Assembly: GCA_947057505.1 (NCBI GenBank) | Contig: CAMSEM010000034.1 | Span: forward strand, 1 to 11,883 | Direction: 5' to 3' | Origin: an uncultured Clostridium sp. | GTDB lineage: Bacteria; Bacillota; Clostridia; TANB77; CAG-508 | DNA: 11,883 nucleotides | Shown here: positions 7,570 to 11,883 of the stretch, one piece after another | Position numbering within the stretch: the first letter of the stretch is position 1 | Layout: every line of letters begins with the position of its first letter | The notes under the pieces: model-generated | Told to the model about the DNA's origin: nothing | The model's database searches: none | The model's input: the letters and a program-made list of their open reading frames with translations, nothing else | Translations under genes and position numbers: made by a program

Positions 7570-7734
7570 TAGTAAGTCAAGAGGAAGATAAAAAACATTG
7601 AATACTTTTCTATAGTTAATCACTATTTTAACAAAAAAATAGGAAAAAATATTAACTAGTAACCATAGTTAATAGAAAACAATCAAAAATACTTGAAAAA
7701 GTAGAAAAAATGTTATAAGATATAAAAAGAATAT
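7570..7734. repeat. Intergenic region with three TAGTTAAT copies
   Basis: No gene is seen. TAGTTAAT occurs at 7613-7620 and 7666-7673, and inverted at 7651-7658; the last two form an eight-base inverted repeat around a seven-base centre. TTGAAA (7693-7698), 15 bases and TATAAG (7714-7719) form a plausible promoter for the tRNA half that begins at 7735. Confidence 0.35.
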
Positions 7735-7774
7735 GTGTCTATAGCTCAGTTGGATAGAGCACTCGCCTCCTAAG
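7735..7774 (+). pseudogene. 5' half of tRNA-Arg(CCU), broken in the anticodon arm
   Basis: The acceptor strand GTGTCTA (7735-7741), TA, D stem GCTC (7744-7747), D loop AGTTGGATA, D stem GAGC (7757-7760), anticodon stem CTCGC (7762-7766) and loop CTCCTAA (7767-7773, anticodon CCU) are all intact, plus one stem base G (7774). The expected GCGAG, T arm and acceptor complement do not follow; AATTTCC comes instead, and no matching 3' half is found within the window. The break at the anticodon loop is a known target position for tyrosine-recombinase elements, so this is read as an attachment-site remnant. Confidence 0.8.
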
Positions 7775-7870
7775 AATTTCCTAAACTCTAAGCATGAATA
7801 AGCGAAAACCCTACAAAATAAAGGTTGGATAGAATTAAAAAAGGAAAGGTGTCGCAAAAATGTCGCGAAA
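7767..7870. repeat. Putative attL with arm-type repeats
   Basis: The junction TCCTAAG (7768-7774) is followed 11 bases later by TCCTAAA (7779-7785) and then TCTAAG (7787-7792), suggesting core-type sites. About 75 bases further in, two imperfect 11-base tandem units (7849-7859 and 7860-7870) share TGTCGC and an A-run, one DNA turn apart, as expected for arm-type integrase sites. No integrase gene is visible, so the assignment is inference from layout. Confidence 0.45.
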
Positions 7871-7920
7871 TTCTGTCCCTATCTTTAAAAAAAACATAAT
7901 AATTTAAAAAAAATCAATTT

Positions 7921-7943
7921 ATTTTAGTAATTTATACTAAAAT
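7921..7943 (+). promoter_or_regulatory. Inverted repeat over the -10 of the tRNA-Arg gene
   Basis: ATTTTAGTA (7921-7929) and TACTAAAAT (7935-7943) form a nine-base inverted repeat with a five-base centre. TATACT (7933-7938), 13 bases upstream of the tRNA, is the likely -10 and overlaps the right arm. No clear -35 was found. Confidence 0.4.
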
Positions 7944-7951
7944 GAAAAAAT

Positions 7952-8030
7952 GTCCTCGTAGCTCAGTTGGATAGAGCGCGGACCTCCTAAGTCCGGTCTT
8001 GCGGTGGTTCGATTCCACTCGGGGACACCA
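7952..8030 (+). tRNA. tRNA-Arg (anticodon CCU)
   Basis: A complete cloverleaf can be drawn: acceptor GTCCTCG with CGGGGAC (one G-U pair), D arm GCTC/GAGC, anticodon stem CGGAC/GTCCG around loop CTCCTAA (anticodon CCU at 7985-7987), T stem GGTGG/CCACT around TTCGATT, discriminator A and an encoded CCA. The variable region GTCTTGC is seven bases, slightly long for a class I tRNA. Its acceptor and anticodon stems differ from the broken tRNA-Arg half at 7735, so it is not a simple duplicate. It reads AGG codons. A strong terminator follows at 8062-8106. Confidence 0.95.
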
Positions 8031-8061
8031 GTTATCATTAAGTAATTTTTTATAAGTATTT

Positions 8062-8106
8062 CACATTTTTATTTGTTATTTTTAACAAATGAAGATGTGT
8101 TTTTTT
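8062..8106 (+). terminator. Terminator of the tRNA-Arg gene
   Basis: A 17-pair stem (8062-8078 with 8083-8099, two G-U pairs) around TTTT, followed by seven T (8100-8106). The lack of other genes before it shows that the tRNA is its own transcription unit. Confidence 0.85.
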
Positions 8107-8310
8107 ATGTATAATTATTTTTAGTAGGAATAATTTTATTAAGTATATTTATAGCAATTATGCTATTTATAACAATATGTTTTAAAGATTTTAAAATGAA
8201 GATGGGGATCATAATTTTTATGTACTCATTTTCTTTTTTTATAATTAAAATAAATGATATTAAACCCAAATAATAAATGCACAGAAATACAGAGAAGGGA
8301 GAAATTTTAA
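8107..8310 (+). other. Gene-poor stretch with a possible small membrane peptide
   Basis: The only coding candidate is a 37-codon frame from ATG 8160 to TAA 8271-8273, hydrophobic throughout and open upstream to 8115 without ATG, GTG or TTG. No ribosome binding site precedes it, so it may be a remnant of a membrane protein. ATAGCA and TGCTAT (8151-8166) form a short inverted repeat. No clear promoter for the RadC-like gene was seen. Confidence 0.3.
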
Positions 8311-8901
8311 ATGAATGTTGATATAATAGATAAGCCTAAAATATGTCTTAATGAAAATATAAAGATTAAAAGATCTGAAGATATTGTAAACTTAAAAGAG
8401 GTTAGAGAAATTAGAAATGCTATTCGAGAACATATATTATTTATTGGATTAGATAATGCTAACAACATTAGAAATATTAGTTTATTAAGTATTGGATCTA
8501 GCAATGAAATAACAATAGATACAAAAGAAATCATAAGATTAGCACTTTATTCAGCCAGTAATAAAGTAATTTTAGTACATAATCATCCTTCAAATAGTCT
8601 AGAACCGAGTTTAAAAGATGTACGTTTAACAAATATAACAAATCAAATATTGAAGGTATTTAATCGAATACTTTTAGATCATATTATAGTTACTGAAAAT
8701 GAATATATAAGTATGGAAAAAATTCAAAAGATAAATAGAACATATGAGAACCAAGATATTAGAAATATGTCAAAAGGATTATTAATTGAAGAAAATCAAA
8801 GATTAAAACAGCAAATTTACGAATTACAACAAAAAACTCAACATAGCGATAATGATATTAGTAAAAAAGAGAATTTTGAAGAAGTAGATTATGAATATTA
8901 A
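8311..8901 (+). CDS. RadC-like JAB/MPN-domain protein
   Basis: Protein of 196 residues with the metal-binding JAMM pattern of RadC-family MPN domains: Glu40 in REHILFIGLD, then HNHP (90-93) and Ser100/Asp103 in the EPSLKD segment, followed by LLDHIIVTENEYISM as in RadC. The usual N-terminal helix-hairpin-helix part of chromosomal RadC is absent. After residue 150 comes a glutamine- and glutamate-rich coiled coil (about 154-178) and an acidic tail ending EEVDYEY. Chromosomal RadC has no settled biochemical role; RadC-like MPN proteins are very common in phages and integrative elements. Start ATG has AAGGGAG about ten bases upstream. A fresh promoter begins directly after its stop codon, so it is not in one operon with the next gene. 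Confidence 0.85.
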   Translation: MNVDIIDKPKICLNENIKIKRSEDIVNLKEVREIRNAIREHILFIGLDNANNIRNISLLSIGSSNEITIDTKEIIRLALYSASNKVILVHNHPSNSLEPSLKDVRLTNITNQILKVFNRILLDHIIVTENEYISMEKIQKINRTYENQDIRNMSKGLLIEENQRLKQQIYELQQKTQHSDNDISKKENFEEVDYEY

Positions 8902-8930
8902 TTGCTAAATAAAGATTAGTATAGTATAAT
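8902..8930 (+). promoter_or_regulatory. Sigma-A promoter of the four-helix membrane protein gene
   Basis: TTGCTA (8902-8907), a 17-base spacer and TATAAT (8925-8930). The -35 starts on the first base after the RadC-like stop codon. Start codon about 50 bases downstream. Confidence 0.65.
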
Positions 8931-8981
8931 CATGTAAAAGATAATTTATTTTTGAGAGCTAATTTAGGGGGAATGTAAGTT

Positions 8982-9416
8982 ATGTCAAATGAAATGATAT
9001 TGGTTCTATTGATAATAGTAATAATTCTAAATATTGCCTATTTACTTTATTATTATGGATTCAAAGTAAAAAAGGCAGAGGATATATCAAAAAAGCAAAA
9101 ACAAGGGGCTATTTTAAATGGAGCCTTTGTAATAATTAGTTTCTTAATAATAGTACTATATGAATTGGTGGAATATAAATATGCAGTTTCTTTACATCCT
9201 TATTTTGGAAATATTCTCACAAGTATAAAATATATAGCGTGTTTTATACTTATAATTACAGTAACATTGGGCCAAATTTATTATAAGAGATATATGAAAG
9301 TATTACCAAACTATATAAATATCATTTATCAGATAGGTCTTATTCTTTTAATTATACTAGCATCATATATATACATAGAAATTAATATTGAAATTAGTAA
9401 TGCAGTTTTAATGTAA
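8982..9416 (+). CDS. Predicted four-helix membrane protein, unknown
   Basis: No family recognised. The 144-residue protein has four hydrophobic segments at about 5-25, 44-64, 78-100 and 111-132. The loop between the first two (KVKKAEDISKKQKQ) and that between the last two (YKRYMK) are basic and so probably cytoplasmic, putting both ends outside. There are no long soluble domains and no catalytic motif. AGGGGGA at 8966-8972 precedes ATG by nine bases, and a strong promoter lies upstream. Its place between a RadC-like gene and antirestriction genes suggests element cargo such as an exclusion, immunity or toxin-type membrane protein; the sequence itself does not decide this. Confidence 0.75.
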   Translation: MSNEMILVLLIIVIILNIAYLLYYYGFKVKKAEDISKKQKQGAILNGAFVIISFLIIVLYELVEYKYAVSLHPYFGNILTSIKYIACFILIITVTLGQIYYKRYMKVLPNYINIIYQIGLILLIILASYIYIEINIEISNAVLM

Positions 9417-9516
9417 ATAAACTTCTCAAATTACAATAAGTAGGAAAAGTAATTAAATTGAAAATTGTTTGCAAATTATAATAAAATCAAAACTAATAAT
9501 AAAGGATGAAGAGAAA

Positions 9517-9813
9517 ATGAATAAAACTTTTAAAATAATTAAAATTATATTATTGATAGTATTAATAGCTTGGATAATATTGATAACAATAGACTATATT
9601 AGAATTACATATGATTTAGCATCACATACAACACCTTTAATAACGTTAGGTCAAATAGATTATGAAGATAATGGAAGAAGCGGAACTAGATATATAGGAT
9701 TAGGATATTCAGTTAGCTATTATACGATAGGGAGTATAGACAATTTATGTGGGAAGGGAACCAATATTAAGTTATTCAATATAATACCGATATATGCAAT
9801 AGAAGAACAGTAG
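9517..9813 (+). CDS. Small single-pass membrane protein, unknown
   Basis: A 98-residue protein with a short basic N-terminus, one hydrophobic helix (about residues 7-26) and a probably extracytoplasmic domain of some 60 residues containing YEDNGRSGTRYIGLGYSVSYYTIG. Small clostridial membrane proteins with a similar IGLGY segment are common but have no known role, as far as I recall. ATG at 9517 is chosen because AAAGGA (9501-9506) is ten bases upstream. A TTG at 9469 in the same frame would add 16 residues, destroy the clean signal-anchor shape and lacks a ribosome binding site. A terminator follows at 9870-9900. Confidence 0.7.
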   Translation: MNKTFKIIKIILLIVLIAWIILITIDYIRITYDLASHTTPLITLGQIDYEDNGRSGTRYIGLGYSVSYYTIGSIDNLCGKGTNIKLFNIIPIYAIEEQ

Positions 9814-9869
9814 AAATACAATCTATAAGGGAAAACGTTAAAGAAAATAAAAAATAGGTAATGATAATG

Positions 9870-9900
9870 GAGATATTAAGCAATTAGTATCTCTTTTTTT
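9870..9900 (+). terminator. Rho-independent terminator with GCAA loop
   Basis: A ten-pair stem (9870-9879 with 9884-9893, one T/G pair) closed by the GNRA-type loop GCAA, then T7 (9894-9900). It ends transcription of the small membrane protein gene, but it also abuts the visible 5' end of the methyltransferase gene with no room for a promoter between them. Confidence 0.8.
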
Positions 9901-10416
9901 ATACAAAAAATATATGCAGACCCTCCATGGAGATATACAGGTTGGAGGAATGGATCTGGAAGTGTTGAAAGACATTATTCAACAATGAGGACAGATGAAA
10001 TAATAAATATGAAGGATACAATAAAATCTATTTCAGATGAAAATTGTATTCTTTTTTTGTGGGTAACTTTCCCATGTTTAATAGATGGATTAAAAGTAAT
10101 GCAAGAATGGGGATTTAACTATAAAACATGTGGATTTACATGGGTAAAAAGAAATAAAATAGCTGATACATGGTTCTTTGGCTTAGATGCATGGACTAGA
10201 GCAAATGCTGAAATTTGCTTATTAGGAACAAAAGGAAGAATTACAAGAGTATCTAATAAAGTTTCACAAGTTGTGGATACACATATTGAAGAACATAGTA
10301 AAAAACCAGCAATAGTAAGAGATAGGATAGTGGAATTAGTAGGAGATTTACCTAGAATTGAATTATTTGCAAGACAGACAGTGAAAGGTTGGGATTGTTG
10401 GGGCAATGAAGTGTAA
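9901..10416 (+). CDS. MT-A70 family DNA adenine N6-methyltransferase, no normal start codon
   Basis: Orphan methyltransferase that would transfer a methyl group from S-adenosylmethionine to adenine N6. The catalytic motif is IYADPPWRY (DPPW at 9919-9930). Then come LFLWVTFP, GFNYKTCGFTWVKRNK, TRANAEICLLGTKG, EEHSKKPAIVRDRIVELVGDLPRIELFARQ and GWDCWGNEV, so the domain is complete to its normal C-terminus. The frame is open back to 9880, but no ATG, GTG or TTG lies before DPPW. The first ATG, at 9985, would leave out the catalytic motif. Candidate rare starts are ATA 9901 and ATT 9883, the latter ten bases after GGAG (9869-9872). It may be a decapitated pseudogene fused to a terminator, or start at a non-standard codon. 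ArdA follows 12 bases after the stop. Confidence 0.8.
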   Translation: MQKIYADPPWRYTGWRNGSGSVERHYSTMRTDEIINMKDTIKSISDENCILFLWVTFPCLIDGLKVMQEWGFNYKTCGFTWVKRNKIADTWFFGLDAWTRANAEICLLGTKGRITRVSNKVSQVVDTHIEEHSKKPAIVRDRIVELVGDLPRIELFARQTVKGWDCWGNEV

Positions 10417-10428
10417 AAGGAGGAAAAA

Positions 10429-11475
10429 ATGGCTAAAGTTTTTAGTATATTTGCACAAAATTTAAGTGCATATAGTAAAGGGAATATTATAGGGGATTGG
10501 ATCGATTTACCACAAAAGAAAGAAGTAATAGATAGATTTTTAAAAGAAAAAGTTAAAATATATAATGATAACCAAGAATACGAAATAGCTGATACAGAGG
10601 ATTTCCCATTTGAATATAAAATAATTCGATATGCAGATTTATATGAAATAAATAAACTAGCAGCAATATATAGTTTGTTAGATGAAGTACAAATTGAGGC
10701 AGCAAAAGGTTACTGCGAATATAAAGGAAAATTTGATATGGATATACAAGAGTTATTAAATATATGTATGCAGTCAAGTCTAATAAGTTATTATCAGTAT
10801 AATTTTGAAGGTAGTGAATATTGCTCAATGTTTTCTAAAGAACAAAAATATGGATATACTCTAGCAGAAGGAAACGGAATACATAAGTTATTAGTAGATA
10901 ATAATATTGAATATTGTTTTGACTTTGAAAAATATGGAGGAGATGCTTGTATAAATAATAATATAGCTTTATTAGAAAATGGTTATTTAGACTTAAATGA
11001 TACATTAAATTTACAAGCTTTTTCTAAAGAAGAAATACAGGAAAAAGTTGATGAATATTTTATACAAGAAGAATGTGAAATTAAAGCAAAACTTGCATTA
11101 AACAAAATGGAAAAATTAAAGAATGAATTTAAAAAAATAACTACCAACGATAAGAAACTTGCAGAATATTTTAAAGAGGATAAAAGATACACAAACATTA
11201 GAAGTGCAGGAGTTATTTTAGCTAGTATGGAAATTAGAAATTTACAAAGAGAAAACGGAAATTTAGAAGGAGAAATAGAACATTCTCCTTTTTCTAAAGA
11301 GCAAGAAAAAATGATAGATGACTATACGAAATTAGAAAAAACGGTTGAATACATAGAACAAGAAGTTGAAAGTAAGTACGAAAAAGATATGTATAGTAAT
11401 TTTTATGTTGGAAGTATAGAAAGTATAAAAAATAATTTAGAAAATGAGAACGATTTTGATTATGATTATGCTTAA
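10429..11475 (+). CDS. ardA: ArdA-family antirestriction protein with C-terminal extension
   Basis: ArdA proteins are acidic, elongated DNA mimics that bind and inhibit type I restriction enzymes, letting mobile DNA establish itself. Residues 1-190 fit the family: IFAQNLSAYSKGNIIGDWIDLP at the start, DTEDFPFEY (55-63), a middle helical domain, and CFDFEKYGGDACINN (163-177) near the end, matching the FDYExYGRD region of ArdA. At 348 residues it is about twice the usual length. Residues 195-348 are a charged, probably coiled-coil extension (clear heptad-like stretches at 200-240 and 288-320) with no domain I recognise, ending in the acidic DFDYDYA. ATG is preceded by AAGGAGG. Coupled to the methyltransferase gene just upstream, so probably co-transcribed. 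Confidence 0.85.
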   Translation: MAKVFSIFAQNLSAYSKGNIIGDWIDLPQKKEVIDRFLKEKVKIYNDNQEYEIADTEDFPFEYKIIRYADLYEINKLAAIYSLLDEVQIEAAKGYCEYKGKFDMDIQELLNICMQSSLISYYQYNFEGSEYCSMFSKEQKYGYTLAEGNGIHKLLVDNNIEYCFDFEKYGGDACINNNIALLENGYLDLNDTLNLQAFSKEEIQEKVDEYFIQEECEIKAKLALNKMEKLKNEFKKITTNDKKLAEYFKEDKRYTNIRSAGVILASMEIRNLQRENGNLEGEIEHSPFSKEQEKMIDDYTKLEKTVEYIEQEVESKYEKDMYSNFYVGSIESIKNNLENENDFDYDYA

Positions 11476-11482
11476 AAATTTC

Positions 11483-11515
11483 AAAAGTGGAGCTGGAAAA
11501 TGCCTCACTTTTTCT
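11483..11515 (+). terminator. Probable terminator after ardA
   Basis: AAAAGTG (11483-11489) pairs with CACTTTT (11506-11512), extendable by two pairs with one bulge, followed by TTCT. The loop is about 14-16 bases and the T-tract is partly in the stem, so strength is uncertain. Confidence 0.45.
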
Positions 11516-11546
11516 AAAAAATTGAACCATAAAATTTCTCCCAGCG

Positions 11547-11694
11547 GGCAAAATAGGTTTTAGGGCATTTTGCCATAAACAGCTCTAAAAGGTGTCAAGA
11601 CACCAAGCTGGCGAATATTGGGCATTAAAAAATGCCATCACTATTCGAGGGCAAAATAAATTTGCCTAAAACTATTATACTTAGCTATGAGCTA
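11547..11694. other. Array of five further stem-loops, no open frame
   Basis: In order: GGCAAAAT/ATTTTGCC (11547-11554, 11567-11574); a nested pair with outer CAGCT/AGCTG (11580-11584, 11606-11610) and inner GGTGTC/GACACC (11591-11604); a nested pair with outer CGAATA/TATTCG (11612-11617, 11642-11647) and inner GGCATT/AATGCC (11621-11636); GGCAAA/TTTGCC (11650-11666); and TAGC/GCTA (11682-11694). GGGCAAAATA occurs twice (11546-11555, 11649-11658). The block is visibly richer in G and C than its surroundings. It may be a structured RNA, an origin of transfer or a replication origin. Between ardA and the next frame there is nothing else. Confidence 0.6.
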
Positions 11695-11735
11695 GCGGTA
11701 ATACTTTTATAAATAATTGTAAAGGAGTTAAAATA

Positions 11736-11883
11736 ATTATAGATACACAACAAGAATTAGAAAAAATATTTTTATCTTATAATAGAATATTGGAAAAGCT
11801 ACAGATACAAGGAATAAAAACAAAATCAGGAAAAACAATAACTCACAAAGATTTAAGATATGCAATATCTATAATGATAAAAA
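11736..11883 (+). CDS. Unknown protein, partial, apparent AUU start
   Basis: The frame is open from 11691 to the window end with no ATG, GTG or TTG before 11874. AAAGGAG (11721-11727) is a strong ribosome binding site, and eight bases after it comes ATT (11736-11738), followed by ATA GAT ACA CAA. The encoded stretch QQELEKIFLSYNRILEKLQIQG followed by a TKSGKTITHKDLRYAISIMIK segment is helical and charged and looks like real coding sequence. Either a rare AUU start is used, as in infC, or the start codon was lost by mutation. Function not recognised; only about 49 codons are visible. Confidence 0.5.
   Translation, partial: MIDTQQELEKIFLSYNRILEKLQIQGIKTKSGKTITHKDLRYAISIMIK

Larger units (their letters stand above)
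7775..11883. mobile_element. Putative integrated island, left end; continues past window
   Basis: Begins where the tRNA-Arg half stops. It contains a complete second tRNA-Arg(CCU), a RadC-like MPN protein, two small membrane proteins, an MT-A70 methyltransferase, an ArdA antirestriction protein, a hairpin array and the start of an unknown gene. RadC-like, ArdA and orphan MT-A70 genes are all typical of conjugative elements and phages, in contrast to the housekeeping genes to the left. No integrase, relaxase, capsid gene or right end is present, so the element type is open. Confidence 0.6.

Noticed and set aside
7573..7578. TTGACT as the -35 of the ttcA-like promoter
   Set aside because: It lies only eight bases from the -10; an extended -10 promoter is more likely.
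7669..7857. Minus-strand 62-codon frame across the tRNA half
   Set aside because: It reads through the tRNA half in antisense, has no ribosome binding site and resembles no protein.
7802..7905. Possible integrase C-terminal remnant after the tRNA break
   Set aside because: The frame encodes about 32 residues with no tyrosine-recombinase motif; A-rich noncoding attachment-region sequence explains it as well.
9469..9516. TTG start extending the small membrane protein by 16 residues
   Set aside because: No ribosome binding site there; ATG 9517 has AAAGGA ten bases upstream and yields a clean N-terminal anchor.
9985..9987. Internal ATG as the true start of the methyltransferase
   Set aside because: The same frame upstream encodes the family catalytic motif ADPPWRY, so the gene clearly begins earlier.
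1..11883. CRISPR array, insertion sequence or rRNA
   Set aside because: No regular repeat-spacer pattern, transposase frame or rRNA-like stretch was seen on either strand.

Overview
The window looks like a spore-forming, low-GC Firmicute of the class Clostridia. The DNA is strongly AT-rich, ribosome binding sites are GGAGG-like, and a spoIIR gene sits among housekeeping genes (murA, a YycJ/WalJ-type MBL hydrolase, a TtcA-type thiolase, a UDP-sugar pyrophosphorylase, a phosphoglucomutase). The sequence alone does not allow a genus to be named.

Positions 1-7570 are ordinary chromosome. A minus-strand block holds the start of a YycJ-like hydrolase gene (cut by the window edge) behind murA, preceded by spoIIR with its own candidate sigma-F promoter and terminator. 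A plus-strand block follows: an unrecognised 184-residue protein, a UDPGP-family nucleotidyltransferase and an alpha-phosphoglucomutase. The last two together would supply a nucleotide sugar (glucose-6-P to glucose-1-P to UDP-sugar). A bidirectional terminator separates them from a convergent TtcA-family gene.

At 7735 the character changes. The 5' half of a tRNA-Arg(CCU) gene runs to the end of its anticodon loop and then stops, replaced by unrelated sequence. About 180 bases on there is a complete but different tRNA-Arg(CCU) gene with its own strong terminator. Everything after it resembles mobile-element cargo: a RadC-like MPN/JAB protein without the usual N-terminal part, two unknown membrane proteins, an MT-A70 adenine methyltransferase with no usual start codon, an ArdA-type antirestriction protein with a long unknown C-terminal extension, an array of about six hairpins, and the beginning of a further gene that also lacks ATG/GTG/TTG. 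I infer that 7775 onward is the left end of an integrated island whose insertion broke a tRNA-Arg gene and which may carry the replacement tRNA. No integrase, relaxase or right end is visible.

The element-side genes fit a protection kit for incoming DNA: ArdA is known to block type I restriction by mimicking DNA, and an orphan adenine methyltransferase could modify element DNA. The hairpin array is the best candidate for something not covered by standard gene calling (structured RNA, transfer or replication origin).
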